From an uncultured Alphaproteobacteria bacterium (lineage in GTDB: Bacteria; Pseudomonadota; Alphaproteobacteria; Rs-D84; CACZYB01), in assembly GCA_944390685.1 (NCBI GenBank), contig CALXQL010000011.1:1-53555 (forward strand): 53,555 nt of DNA. Reading direction: 5' to 3'. Positions 8,432 through 18,194 of this stretch are shown one piece after another. The translations under genes and the position numbers were made by a program. Positions within the stretch are counted from its first letter, which is position 1. The number at the start of each line of letters is the position of its first letter. The notes below the pieces were generated by a model. It had not been told where the DNA came from, did not search any database, and was given only the letters and a program-made list of their open reading frames with translations.

Positions 8432-10480
8432 ATGATGGATATTGAAAAATTAACATTATCAGAAATAAAGTTGGAATTAAAAAAACTTGTTCCCCTACTT
8501 GAACAATATGATAGGGAATATTACGAAAACGACGCACCAAGCATAACCGATGCACAATATGATGAATTGAAAAATTATGCCCTTAAATTAGAAAAAATTC
8601 TAAATCAAAATGATTTATTCGGTGAAACAATAATTTCAAAAAAAGTAGGAAGCAAGGCAAAATCTGGATTTAAAAAAATCACACACAAAGTTCCTATGCT
8701 ATCCCTTGAAAATTTATACACAAATGATGATTTAAAGGATTTCACGACAAGAATAAGAAAAGATTTATCTCTTCTTCCAACGGAACAATTTGATATAGTA
8801 GCAGAATTAAAAATTGATGGATTAAGTTTTTCCGCCCGCTATGAAAAAGGAAAATTGATTTCCGCCACCACCCGTGGTGATGGACAAATAGGTGAGGATA
8901 TAACGGAAAATTTAAAAACAATAAAAAATTTTCCACTTGAAATAAATACTAATCTTGATGTATTGGAAATTCGTGGTGAAGTTTATATGAGTAAAGAAGA
9001 TTTTATAAACCTCAATAAATATCAAGAAGAACACAATGATAAACTTTTTGCCAATCCAAGAAATGCTGCGGCTGGCTCTTTGCGTCAGCTTGATGTAAAT
9101 ATCACAAGGAAAAGAAATCTTTCCGTAATTGTTTATGCTTGGGGAGAGGTATTGCCAACCCCTACATGGGAAACACAAACTGAATTTTACGAATATGTAA
9201 AGGAGTTAGGTTTTCCAATTCAACCAAAATATAAACTTTGCCATACCTATGAAGAATTACAAAATTTCTATAATGAAATAGAGGATATAAGACACGCCAT
9301 TCCATTTGATATTGATGGTATAGTATATAAGGTAAATTCGCTTTCTCTTCAAAAGAAATTGGGATTTATTGCGCGTGCACCTAAATGGGCAATTGCACAT
9401 AAATTTCCACCACAACAAGCAAAAACACTAATAAAAGATATTACTCTACAAGTAGGTCGCACCGGAGTAATTACCCCAGTTGCAGAACTTGATCCAATAA
9501 ATGTAGGAGGTGTAATAGTAGCAAGAGCCACCCTACATAATCAAGACTATATAAAACAAAAAGATATAAGAAAAAATGATATAGTAATAATCCAGCGTGC
9601 CGGGGATGTTATACCACAAGTAGTTGAAGTTATAAAGGAAGAACGCCAAAAAACAAGTGAGGAATTTACAATGCCTACCACTTGTCCAATATGTAATCAC
9701 GAACTAATACAAAAAAAAGATGAAGTAGCCTATCGTTGTTCTAATCCAACCTGCCCTGCAAAAATTAAAGAATATTTAAAATACTTTATATCAAGGGACG
9801 CTTTTAATATAGATGGTCTTGGTGATGCACAAATAGAACAATTCTATGATTTGGGTTGGATAAAAACTCCAATTGATATATTCACTCTTATAAAAAATCA
9901 TAAATATGATTTAAGTAAATTGGATGGTTTTGGAACAAAATCCATAGAAAATTTAAACATATCAATTGAAAAATCAAAAAATATAAAATTGGATAAATTT
10001 ATTTATTCTTTAGGAATTTCCGGAATAGGAAGTGCAACAGCCATTCTTCTTGCCAATAAATTTAAAAATATAGAAAATTTAAGAAATGCGACATTTACTG
10101 AACTAACCTCCATATATGGTATAGGAGACACCATGGCAATGGATATAATGAATTATTTTAAGGAAAATGATAAAATTGATTTAATAAACAACCTTTTAAC
10201 CCAAATAACTATTGAAAATCCAAAGGAAATAGAAATAGATGAAACCAATCCACTATATAATAAAACAATAGTTTTTACCGGCACATTAACTCAATTTTCA
10301 AGAAAAGATGCGGAAAATTTGGCACGCACACTTGGTGCCCATCCATCATCATCTGTCAGTAAAAATACAAATTTAGTGGTTGCAGGACCAAACGCCGGAT
10401 CAAAATTGGATACGGCAAAAAAACTGAACATTCCAATAATTACAGAGGAAGAATTTATAAATCTTTCCGGCAAAAAATAA
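8432..10480 (+). CDS. ligA: NAD-dependent DNA ligase
   Basis: This 682-residue protein is a complete LigA. It has the Ia domain (YYENDAPSITDAQYDEL), an adenylation domain with the nucleophilic Lys in AELKIDGL (about K127), an OB fold (RTGVITPVAEL), a Cys4 zinc finger (CPICNHEL...CSNPTCPAKI), helix-hairpin-helix repeats and a C-terminal BRCT domain (VFTGTLTQFSRKDAENLA). It seals nicks in replication and repair. Two ATGs are adjacent at the start; the first lies 1 nt after the rsmE stop. Confidence 0.97.
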   Translation: MMDIEKLTLSEIKLELKKLVPLLEQYDREYYENDAPSITDAQYDELKNYALKLEKILNQNDLFGETIISKKVGSKAKSGFKKITHKVPMLSLENLYTNDDLKDFTTRIRKDLSLLPTEQFDIVAELKIDGLSFSARYEKGKLISATTRGDGQIGEDITENLKTIKNFPLEINTNLDVLEIRGEVYMSKEDFINLNKYQEEHNDKLFANPRNAAAGSLRQLDVNITRKRNLSVIVYAWGEVLPTPTWETQTEFYEYVKELGFPIQPKYKLCHTYEELQNFYNEIEDIRHAIPFDIDGIVYKVNSLSLQKKLGFIARAPKWAIAHKFPPQQAKTLIKDITLQVGRTGVITPVAELDPINVGGVIVARATLHNQDYIKQKDIRKNDIVIIQRAGDVIPQVVEVIKEERQKTSEEFTMPTTCPICNHELIQKKDEVAYRCSNPTCPAKIKEYLKYFISRDAFNIDGLGDAQIEQFYDLGWIKTPIDIFTLIKNHKYDLSKLDGFGTKSIENLNISIEKSKNIKLDKFIYSLGISGIGSATAILLANKFKNIENLRNATFTELTSIYGIGDTMAMDIMNYFKENDKIDLINNLLTQITIENPKEIEIDETNPLYNKTIVFTGTLTQFSRKDAENLARTLGAHPSSSVSKNTNLVVAGPNAGSKLDTAKKLNIPIITEEEFINLSGKK

Positions 10481-10507
10481 AGATTGTTTTTAAATTATCT
10501 TTATTTT
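10474..10507 (+). terminator. probable intrinsic terminator after ligA
   Basis: An 11-bp AT-rich inverted repeat (arms 10474-10484 and 10497-10507) overlaps the ligA stop codon and ends in a T-rich tract. The stem is weak in G/C, so termination may be partial. Confidence 0.45.
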
Positions 10508-10535
10508 ATAATTACACTACAACAAAGGGAAAACT

Positions 10536-11288
10536 ATGCTAAAAAAATTTATAATATTATTAAGTTTAACAATATCTTCATTTGCCTATGCAGAAAATAT
10601 TGAATTAAGTGCGGATAATGGTTTGGAATGGGATCAAAAACAAACAAAAATCACCATGAAGAAAAATGCAACTGCAAAAACAGCTGAATACAAATTAACC
10701 GCTGATTTGATTGAGGCTTTTTATAAAGAACCAAACAAAAATATATATAAGGTCATTGCAATAGATAATGTAAAAGTTGATTCACAAAACGAACATATAA
10801 CAACCGATAAAGTTATATATGATATAGATAACGAAATAATAACACTCATTGCAGATAAAAATTCAACTCATCTAAAAAATAAAGATAGTGAAATAATTGC
10901 AAAAGGAGAAGTAATCTACTACCGCACCCCAAACTATGCAACTGCAAAGGATGCAAAAATAATAAATACTGGGCGTGAACTTTTTGCTGATAATTTAAAG
11001 GTATATTTCCAAAAAACAGGTAAAAAAGACACTAATGAATTAAAATCTATTACCGCAAATGGTAATATAAAATTAGTTGATGGTACTGAGGAATTATACG
11101 GAGATAATGCTGAATATAATCCACAAAATGGCTATGCTACTATAACGGATAATGTATATTTTAAAAAAGCCGATCAAGCAAACCTTTCCGGTGGAAAAAT
11201 AATATACGATATGAAAACTGGTATTGCAAAAATCTTACCAAAAGATAATGAAAGCAAAGTAAAAGGTGTATTTTCAACCAATAAATAA
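10536..11288 (+). CDS. lptA: LPS transport periplasmic protein LptA (OstA-like)
   Basis: The 250-residue exported protein has a signal peptide (MLKKFIILLSLTISSFAYA) and a beta-jellyroll OstA-type repeat pattern: LSADNGLEWDQKQTKITMKKNATA, ITTDKVIYDIDNEIITL, ELYGDNAEYNPQNGYATITDNV, LSGGKIIYDMKTGIAKI. LptA forms the periplasmic bridge carrying LPS to the outer membrane. It lies 12 nt upstream of lptB, the expected partner, which settles the call. It is somewhat longer than E. coli LptA (185 residues), as in other alphaproteobacteria. Confidence 0.85.
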   Translation: MLKKFIILLSLTISSFAYAENIELSADNGLEWDQKQTKITMKKNATAKTAEYKLTADLIEAFYKEPNKNIYKVIAIDNVKVDSQNEHITTDKVIYDIDNEIITLIADKNSTHLKNKDSEIIAKGEVIYYRTPNYATAKDAKIINTGRELFADNLKVYFQKTGKKDTNELKSITANGNIKLVDGTEELYGDNAEYNPQNGYATITDNVYFKKADQANLSGGKIIYDMKTGIAKILPKDNESKVKGVFSTNK

Positions 11289-11300
11289 TAAAGGTAATAA

Positions 11301-12047
11301 ATGGAAAACAAAGATTTAAGTATAAAAAAGGAAATAATAGTAAAAAATATTGCAAAAAGCTATTCCAAACGCCCTGTTTTAAAAAATGTATCAATCAATG
11401 TAAAACAAGGTGAAGCAGTTGGACTTTTGGGACCAAACGGTGCCGGAAAAACAACTTGCTTTTATTGTATAACTGGACTTATCACACCTGACGCAGGTCA
11501 AATAACATTAAGTGGTGAAAATATAACCAAACTTCCATTTTATCATAGGGCACAAAAAGGAATTGGCTATCTTCCACAAGAATCATCAATATTCCGTTCT
11601 CTATCTGTGGAAGATAATATAATGGCAGTATTAGAAGTGGTTGAACCATACGAAGATAAACGTAATCAAAAATTAGAAGAACTATTAGCTGAATTTTCAA
11701 TAACACATTTAAGGGAAAGCCCATCAATTGCCCTCTCTGGTGGTGAACGTCGCCGTCTTGAAATTGCAAGGGCATTAGCCGCTAACCCAGATTTTATCTT
11801 ACTTGATGAACCATTTGCAGGTGTTGATCCAATTGCTGTAAATGATATAAGAAATCTAGTTTCTCATTTAAAAGATAAAGGTTATGGTGTGCTAATCACT
11901 GATCATAATGTAAGGGAAACTCTTGAAATTACAGATAGGGCATATGTTTTACATAATGGAACCGTATTATGTGAGGGAACTCCCGATGCCATAGTATGCA
12001 ACACAGATGTAAGAAAAGTGTATCTTGGTGAAAATTTCAAATTATAA
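11301..12047 (+). CDS. lptB: LPS export ABC transporter ATPase LptB
   Basis: This 248-residue cytoplasmic ATPase powers LPS extraction with LptFG. Motifs are intact: Walker A GPNGAGKT at about 44-51, Q-loop GYLPQESSIF, signature LSGGERRR, Walker B FILLDEPF and H-loop LITDHNVRETL. The ending ...VYLGENFKL is typical of LptB. It is co-transcribed with lptA. Confidence 0.96.
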   Translation: MENKDLSIKKEIIVKNIAKSYSKRPVLKNVSINVKQGEAVGLLGPNGAGKTTCFYCITGLITPDAGQITLSGENITKLPFYHRAQKGIGYLPQESSIFRSLSVEDNIMAVLEVVEPYEDKRNQKLEELLAEFSITHLRESPSIALSGGERRRLEIARALAANPDFILLDEPFAGVDPIAVNDIRNLVSHLKDKGYGVLITDHNVRETLEITDRAYVLHNGTVLCEGTPDAIVCNTDVRKVYLGENFKL

Positions 12048-12050
12048 TAA

Positions 12051-12079
12051 TTTACATAACTACTATTTTATGATATAAT
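12051..12079 (+). promoter_or_regulatory. sigma70-type promoter for the coiled-coil gene pair
   Basis: TTTACA, 17-nt spacer, TATAAT, followed by AAGGAG and the ATG at 12103. Confidence 0.65.
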
Positions 12080-12102
12080 TTATACATATTAAGGAGAATG
12101 AT

Positions 12103-12876
12103 ATGTATAAAAAAATAATTTTATCACTAATAACAATCAGTTTATTTTCAATAAATGCAATGGCACAAAATAAAAATTCTCGCCGTCAAATGATTGGAAG
12201 GAAAAGAGTTGTAAACGCTTCCACAAGCACAACACAAATACAACCACAAACTGAACAAAATCAAACGCAACCAATACAACAAACAACACAAACACAACAA
12301 ACATTACCCCCTACTGCATCAATGCAATCTATGAAATTAGAAATTGATGAATTAACCGCAAACAATAAAATTTTACAAAATTCACTTACGGAAAAACAAA
12401 CACAATTTGAAGAACTTAATAATCAAATAAGTGAATTGGAAGAACAACTAAATGCTCTTGAATTACAACAAAATAAATCAAAAAACACATGCAAACAAAT
12501 AAGTTTGAAAAAATTTGAAGATTTAAAGGGATGGTTAATTGGAAGTGTGGCTTCATCATCTGTTGGAACTGCAGCCAATATAACTGCAACCACAACAACA
12601 TTTTTACAAAAAGATGAAAATCAATTAAATAAATCTAATGAAAAAAAACAAGAAAAATATCAAGAAAAATTAGAAGAAAATCCAGATCTTCTACAACCTG
12701 AACTAAAAAATTGGGATGAACAAGAAAAAACAAATGATACATTACAAACAATATCACAAATATCATCAATTGTTGGAACTGTTGGCTCTGCTGCAACAAC
12801 AATAACTTCAACCGTTGCAACATCAATAGTAAGTTCATTAATAAAACAAATAAATAATTGTAAAGGAACATTTTAA
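12103..12876 (+). CDS. exported coiled-coil protein, paralogue A
   Basis: The 257-residue product has a signal peptide (cleavage near NAMAQ), a Gln/Thr-rich linker (about 42-72, many QTQ repeats), a coiled coil (about 77-125: ELTANNKILQNSLTEKQTQF, QISELEEQLNALEL), one Cys (TCKQISLKKFEDL), then low-complexity Ala/Thr/Ser segments (SSVGTAANITATTTTF and IVGTVGSAATTITSTVATSI) and a C-terminal Cys (NCKGTF). The gene is followed without any gap by a paralogue of the same architecture. I do not recognise the family. A periplasmic or surface structural protein stabilised by the two Cys is a reasonable inference. Confidence 0.7.
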   Translation: MYKKIILSLITISLFSINAMAQNKNSRRQMIGRKRVVNASTSTTQIQPQTEQNQTQPIQQTTQTQQTLPPTASMQSMKLEIDELTANNKILQNSLTEKQTQFEELNNQISELEEQLNALELQQNKSKNTCKQISLKKFEDLKGWLIGSVASSSVGTAANITATTTTFLQKDENQLNKSNEKKQEKYQEKLEENPDLLQPELKNWDEQEKTNDTLQTISQISSIVGTVGSAATTITSTVATSIVSSLIKQINNCKGTF

Positions 12877-13446
12877 ATGAAAAAATATATAACAATGTTA
12901 GGAATATCACTATTAATTTCTTCATCAATTTTTGCACAAACAGCAGAAGAAATAACAAAAAATCTTGAAAATATACAAATAGAAAATACATCATTAAAAG
13001 CTCAAAATGATGGTTATGATACAAAAATCAAAAATTCCCAAAAGGAATTAGAAGATTTAAAAAATAAAATCGCTCAATTAAATACAAAACGAAAATTTTC
13101 AAGCGAAGCATGTAAAGGTATATCCGATGAAGATTTAAAAATAATTTCTGGGCTTTCTGCTGGAACAATTCTTGTATCTGCAGTTGGAACATTTGCAGGA
13201 GGTGTAAATACAGCAAAAACTATAGCTACAAATATAATAAATCAAAATGATAATACAACTTCAAATAATTCTCAACCAACACAAACTGAATCAATGGGAA
13301 AAAGCAATGCGACAACTATGCAAAAGGCAACAAATATTGCAAGTAGTGCAACATCGGCGGGCTCTGTAATAACTAGTTCAATTGCTTTATCAAAAGTTGA
13401 TAGTTTAAAAAATCAAATACAAAAATGTTTAGATAGTTTTAATTAA
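12877..13446 (+). CDS. exported coiled-coil protein, paralogue B
   Basis: The 189-residue product starts at the base after the stop of its neighbour (TAA then ATG). It repeats the same plan in shorter form: signal peptide (cleavage near SSIFAQ), coiled coil (about 23-70, SQKELEDLKNKIAQLNTK), a Cys segment (EACKGISDEDLKIISGLSAG), an Ala/Ser/Thr-rich region (ATNIASSATSAGSVITSSIA) and a terminal Cys (QKCLDSFN). It lacks the Gln/Thr linker. The pair looks like a tandem duplication followed by divergence, sharing one promoter and a strong terminator at 13465-13492. Confidence 0.7.
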   Translation: MKKYITMLGISLLISSSIFAQTAEEITKNLENIQIENTSLKAQNDGYDTKIKNSQKELEDLKNKIAQLNTKRKFSSEACKGISDEDLKIISGLSAGTILVSAVGTFAGGVNTAKTIATNIINQNDNTTSNNSQPTQTESMGKSNATTMQKATNIASSATSAGSVITSSIALSKVDSLKNQIQKCLDSFN

Positions 13447-13464
13447 AAACAACAAACAAATAAA

Positions 13465-13492
13465 AAAATTGCAATAGTTTTATTGCAATTTT
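13465..13492. terminator. bidirectional intrinsic terminator
   Basis: A 12-bp perfect stem (13465-13476 and 13481-13492) with a GTTT loop is followed by T's on the plus strand and preceded by A's. It can end both the coiled-coil pair and the convergent obgE. Confidence 0.85.
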
Positions 13493-13494
13493 TT

Positions 13495-14493
<999 letters not shown>

Positions 14494-14545
14494 TCATACT
14501 AATATGAAAAAGATACAAGAAAATAAAAGAAAAGACAAGAGGAAA

Positions 14546-15229
14546 TTAAGAAAATTCCAACAATCCAATTTGACACGATTTCCACAATACCACATCAATA
14601 TACCCCCTTGGAAGAGAAGTTTCCTTTTCAATAAAAGAAAATAATTTATCACATGCAGCTTTAACTTTTTCATTTAAAGGAAATCCCTCCTTCAAACCAT
14701 CTTCACCAAAAATCGCAATACCAAGGCGTTGTATCCATACATCATACTTCACATCATTTATACCTAAATTTCTCGCGATATGATTTTTTGTGATATTACC
14801 TATATGAGGAAGAGTTTCTAAATATTGCATTTTAGATTTTACATCACAACAATTATAAAATTGTTTAGAATATTCTTCTTTATTTTTCCAAACTTTGCAA
14901 ATAGCGTTAATTTTATTAACATTACCAAAAATTGGCAAAAGTTTTTCCGGCACCACATCATTACCAGAATAAATGAATTCCATAATTTGAAAGAATTTTT
15001 GTTTTGCAATTTTTTGCCTAAAACCACTGGCCAATATAACATAAATTACCTCTTCTGCAAATTCATTTGGAGATAAAACAGGAGGATTAACAAGCCTTTC
15101 TTTAATAACACAAAATTCATCTTTATCAGATGCAAGCCCAGATTTAATCAAATACTCCTCTAATAAAAAGAAAAGATTTTTATCAAAACAGCCCACCTCT
15201 TTTTTATTAAGAGAACAAAAAACTTTCAT
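14546..15229 (-). CDS. HhH-GPD-like DNA glycosylase family protein
   Basis: The 227-residue cytoplasmic protein has a helix-hairpin-helix followed by the GPD-type Asp: LPHIGNITKNHIARNLG then VKYDVWIQRLG, the layout of base-excision glycosylases/AP lyases. The Lys used by lyase-type members is not clearly in its usual place. No iron-sulfur Cys cluster is visible at the C-terminus. The start at 15229 follows an AAAGG site; the frame stays open upstream, but that would run into tRNA-Arg. A repair role is likely; the substrate is unknown. Confidence 0.6.
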   Translation of the reverse strand: MKVFCSLNKKEVGCFDKNLFFLLEEYLIKSGLASDKDEFCVIKERLVNPPVLSPNEFAEEVIYVILASGFRQKIAKQKFFQIMEFIYSGNDVVPEKLLPIFGNVNKINAICKVWKNKEEYSKQFYNCCDVKSKMQYLETLPHIGNITKNHIARNLGINDVKYDVWIQRLGIAIFGEDGLKEGFPLNEKVKAACDKLFSFIEKETSLPRGYIDVVLWKSCQIGLLEFS

Positions 15230-15248
15230 AATAAACCTTTCATAAAAT

Positions 15249-15325
15249 TGGTGCGTCCAAGAGGAATCAAACCTCCAACCTTTGGTTCCGGAAACCAATG
15301 CTCTATTCAATTGAGCTATGGACGC
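15249..15325 (-). tRNA. tRNA-Arg (anticodon CCG)
   Basis: A 77-nt cloverleaf with 7-bp acceptor (GCGTCCA/TGGACGC), D arm GCTCAATTGAATAGAGC, anticodon loop TTCCGGA and T arm GGAGG-TTTGATT-CCTCT (one G.U). CCA is encoded. It reads codon CGG. Confidence 0.95.
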
Positions 15326-15426
15326 ATGAAAAAAGTATAAAACAAATAAAATAAAAAAGCAAAAAAATTAACAAAATACTTTATTTTATTCAAAAAAAAT
15401 ATTATAATAAAAAAGAGAGAGAGAAA

Positions 15427-16242
15427 ATGGAACACAATTCTTATGTTATAGTAGTAGGAAACGAAAAAGGTGGAAGTGGTAAATCCACTTTATCAATCCA
15501 TCTTGCAATTGCATATTTATATGCAGGCTATAAGGTTGCCACAATTGATTTGGATGGACGTCAAGGAACTCTTACCCATTATATAGAAAATCGAATAAGA
15601 TATGCAAAGGATAATAAATTGACTCTCCCTATGCCAGAACATTTGGTTGTAACCCCATCACAATATTCCAATAAAAAATCTTCAAATGAAGATGAAGAAC
15701 AATTGGATTATGAAATAAACGAACTTAAAAAAGAATATGATATAATAATAATTGATACTCCGGGAACATATAGTCATCTTTCCAATGCAGGACATAAAAA
15801 TGCAGATATATTGATAACACCTGTAAATGATAGTTTGGTTGATATTGATGTTATTGCAAATATAAATCCATACACAAAACGAATTTTATCTGAATCACAA
15901 TACACAACAAACATAAGGGAAATTCAAAAGAAAAGAAAAGAACTTGGGAAACAAGATTTAAGATGGATTGTATTAAGAAATCGTATATCACATATTGATG
16001 CAAAAAATAAACGTGAAGTTGATAATATATTAAAATTACTTCAAACAGAAATTGGCTTTACCTATATTTCAGGTATTGGGGAAAGAGTAGTATATAGAGA
16101 AATGTTTTTAAATGGATTAACAATAACCGATTTAATGAATATGGGAAAAGATGAAATTTCCATATCCCATATTGCTGCAAAAAATGAATTATTTAGTGTT
16201 TTACACACCATAAATATACCACTAAAAAATTTATCAAACTAA
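15427..16242 (+). CDS. mipZ: division plane positioning ATPase MipZ
   Basis: This 271-residue ParA/MinD-like ATPase has a deviant Walker A KGGSGKST at about 14-21, IDLDGRQGTLTHYIENR, Walker B DIIIIDTPGTYSHLS and the MipZ-specific blocks LITPVNDSLVDIDV, WIVLRNRISHIDAKNKRE and GERVVYREMFLNGLTITDL. MipZ forms a gradient from ParB-bound origins and inhibits FtsZ polymerisation near the poles. It is restricted to Alphaproteobacteria and is the best taxonomic marker in the window. Its last bases overlap the convergent Bbp19-like gene by 4 nt. ftsZ, its target, lies 3.5 kb away beyond phage-like genes. Confidence 0.94.
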   Translation: MEHNSYVIVVGNEKGGSGKSTLSIHLAIAYLYAGYKVATIDLDGRQGTLTHYIENRIRYAKDNKLTLPMPEHLVVTPSQYSNKKSSNEDEEQLDYEINELKKEYDIIIIDTPGTYSHLSNAGHKNADILITPVNDSLVDIDVIANINPYTKRILSESQYTTNIREIQKKRKELGKQDLRWIVLRNRISHIDAKNKREVDNILKLLQTEIGFTYISGIGERVVYREMFLNGLTITDLMNMGKDEISISHIAAKNELFSVLHTINIPLKNLSN

Positions 16243-16478
16243 CCTTTTTTACCCTTTTTAATCATATTCAAAATAAAGGAAACAAGATAGCGCTCCCCTT
16301 CCAAAAATCTTAATTCATCAGAAGATGCCGATGCAGGTAAATATCTAAGCATGGTTAAAAAAATCAAATACCTTAAAACTTTTTGCCCACTTACAGAATT
16401 AAAAGTTTTAACAAAATCCAATGCAATATTATCAAATTGATTATTATTGTTAATAAATATATCTAAAAATTCTTCCAT
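16239..16478 (-). CDS. Bbp19-like small phage protein
   Basis: The 79-residue product ends ...SSDELRFLEGERYLVSFILNMIKKGKKG. The EGER-(x)-hydrophobic tail with a basic end resembles the small Bbp19 family found beside portal and terminase genes in BPP-1-like podoviruses. The N-terminus is acidic and helical. An AGGAGG ribosome site sits between the U-tract of a terminator and the ATG, so no separate promoter fits in the gap. The call rests on short motif resemblance plus phage neighbours. Confidence 0.5.
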   Translation of the reverse strand: MEEFLDIFINNNNQFDNIALDFVKTFNSVSGQKVLRYLIFLTMLRYLPASASSDELRFLEGERYLVSFILNMIKKGKKG

Positions 16479-16489
16479 AATAACCTCCT

Positions 16490-16521
16490 AAAAAAAGAGG
16501 CATCTAAAAAGACACCTCTTT
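16490..16521 (-). terminator. intrinsic terminator directly upstream of the Bbp19-like gene
   Basis: An 11-bp stem (AAAGAGG core, arms 494-504 and 511-521 of the 16-kb region, two G.U) is followed on the minus strand by seven U. The next bases are the AGGAGG of the Bbp19-like gene. Confidence 0.8.
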
Positions 16522-16548
16522 TATAAACTAAAAGAAAATAAAAATGAA

Positions 16549-17211
16549 TTAAATAAAAATTTGCCCAGTCATTTTAAGATTATAAGGCAAAGCCCTAATA
16601 CTACTTTTACCACTAACATAAATATTACCATCAATGAAATTTTTACCTAAAAAAGTTAATCCATCAGAGTTAATCAAATAAATATCACCAATTACATCAA
16701 AATTTTTAGGTATTTCAAGGAAATCAATATCCTTAATATATAAATCACCAATAATTCTTACATTAGGTTTAAGATATTTTAAACTACCTTTTGTAAATAA
16801 TACATCACCACGAAGTAAAGTCTTTACAACACGAGGTTTACATTTAATGACTTCTACTTTAACAGATGTTAAAATTTGCCTTTCACAATTTGAAGATGCA
16901 CATACTATCTTAAAATTATCTAATTCCTCAACGAAACGTTTTGTTCCAACATAATGAGGCAAAGGCTTTTCATAATCAACAGGAACATCATAAACAAAGT
17001 GAAGAGGCAAACCTTTTGTTTTTTCACTTTTTACCGCATATTCTTTTGTATCATTTTTAACATTATTAGTGTTAACTTTTGTCAATACAGGATTCTTTTT
17101 CACTTCATTTTTATTAGATTTAGGAACAACAATAAAATAAATTGCGAATCCTAAAAAAATGAGTAAAATACCAGTAAATACAATATTATAAGTTTTTTTA
17201 TTCATAGCCAT
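16549..17211 (-). CDS. membrane-anchored protein with LRR-like repeats
   Basis: The 220-residue product has one N-terminal membrane helix (YNIVFTGILLIFLGFAIYFI), a Lys/Asn-rich linker, a segment with three Cys (VCASSNCERQ, VIKCKPR) and four or so repeats of about 20 residues ending the protein (NVRIIGDLYIKDIDFLEIP, NFDVIGDIYLINSDGLTFLG, NLKMTGQIFI), a beta-solenoid/LRR-like pattern. The start at 17211 has GAGG 6-7 nt upstream; an ATG four codons earlier overlaps that site. It has its own promoter and terminator although it sits between the terminase nuclease gene and the Bbp19-like gene, so it may be cargo rather than a phage gene. Confidence 0.65.
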   Translation of the reverse strand: MAMNKKTYNIVFTGILLIFLGFAIYFIVVPKSNKNEVKKNPVLTKVNTNNVKNDTKEYAVKSEKTKGLPLHFVYDVPVDYEKPLPHYVGTKRFVEELDNFKIVCASSNCERQILTSVKVEVIKCKPRVVKTLLRGDVLFTKGSLKYLKPNVRIIGDLYIKDIDFLEIPKNFDVIGDIYLINSDGLTFLGKNFIDGNIYVSGKSSIRALPYNLKMTGQIFI

Positions 17212-17243
17212 ATCAAACCTCATAAATTATTTAATATAGCGTC

Positions 17244-17271
17244 ATTATAAACTTAAAATATTATTTGTCAA
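17244..17271 (-). promoter_or_regulatory. sigma70-type promoter for the LRR-like membrane protein
   Basis: TTGACA (17271-17266), 16-nt spacer, perfect TATAAT (17249-17244). A second TTGACAAAT lies 16 nt further upstream. It resembles the promoter at 34025-34053. Confidence 0.7.
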
Positions 17272-17299
17272 TATTTATTTGTCAAAATATAAAAAATTA

Positions 17300-18181
17300 T
17301 CAAAAACCTAAATCAAAATCACTTTTTACCTTAAAAATTTTACCTTTAAAATTATTATAAGTTTTAAAACTATCAAAAATAGAGGTAGGTAATTTAATGC
17401 TAGGTGCAGATAAAGCCCCTGCGACACTATCCAAACCATCATCATGAGATTTTGAATTTACGCCCCAATCACAAAATTCAGCCATAAAAGGTGTTTGTTT
17501 TACTTTTTCATTAACGAAAAGATATCCCGCAGAAATTATTACATCAAAACTATCCAATATTCTCAAACTTTTTGATACTTTTGAAATTTTTTCTATTACA
17601 TTTACCTTTATTGACATTTTTTGCAACTCTGCACGTAAAAATTCTGGTAAAAACTTACCAATACCATTACTTTCCACATAAATAGAAGGAATATGATTAT
17701 TCAACAAAAATTTTCCTACTTGCTGACATTGTTCTGTGGCTGATTTTATTTGTTCTTTTGGAACATCTTTATGATATAAATATTTAATATCATGTAAATA
17801 ATAACGCCCTATTTCATCAATGAAAACAACAGAAATAACACTTCCATCACCATTTTTAGAACCATAGGAAGGATCCCACCAACAACTACAACTAACAATT
17901 TTATTACCATTGATAGAAAAATTTAAAAAATGATTTTGTTCTTCTACTATCAAAGGGGCATCATAAAAATTCAATTTTTCAATATCAAAACGCCCCTTAT
18001 TAGTATCAACGGGAGTAAGCATCATCTGGGAAGAAAATTTATTCATACCAACTCTTGATTTAAGTTCCTCAATTTTGGATAAAGGAAACTTTTCTTCCCA
18101 AGTCGGCACCCCATTTTCAATGACCGGAATTTTAAGCACATCAAAACCGACCAAAAAAGGTTTAGTTAAATCTTCTTCCAT
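17300..18181 (-). CDS. terminase large subunit, separate nuclease half
   Basis: The 293-residue product corresponds to the C-terminal half of a podovirus-type TerL. It opens with the post-ATPase linker (KPFLVGFDVLKIPVIENGVP, MNKFSSQMMLTPV) and then has an RNase H-fold nuclease whose acidic residues are all present: D103 in SCSCWWDPSYG and D112, E170 in IYVESNGIGKFLP, and D247/D248/D251 in HDDGLDSVAGAL. It has no Walker motif; the ATPase half is a separate gene at 22393-23004, beyond ftsZ and tRNA-Phe. It lies 13 nt after the portal gene with a good ribosome site (AGGAGG), so it is expressed as a stand-alone protein. Confidence 0.85.
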   Translation of the reverse strand: MEEDLTKPFLVGFDVLKIPVIENGVPTWEEKFPLSKIEELKSRVGMNKFSSQMMLTPVDTNKGRFDIEKLNFYDAPLIVEEQNHFLNFSINGNKIVSCSCWWDPSYGSKNGDGSVISVVFIDEIGRYYLHDIKYLYHKDVPKEQIKSATEQCQQVGKFLLNNHIPSIYVESNGIGKFLPEFLRAELQKMSIKVNVIEKISKVSKSLRILDSFDVIISAGYLFVNEKVKQTPFMAEFCDWGVNSKSHDDGLDSVAGALSAPSIKLPTSIFDSFKTYNNFKGKIFKVKSDFDLGF

Positions 18182-18194
18182 AAAAGCCTCCTAT

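Noticed and set aside
12635-13024. 129-codon minus-strand Leu/Phe-rich ORF
   Set aside because: It lies opposite the coiled-coil paralogues; the composition mirrors their Gln/Glu/Lys codons and there is no ribosome site.
15229-15310. Longer start for the HhH-GPD gene
   Set aside because: The extra 27 codons overlap tRNA-Arg; the internal ATG at 15229 has a ribosome site.
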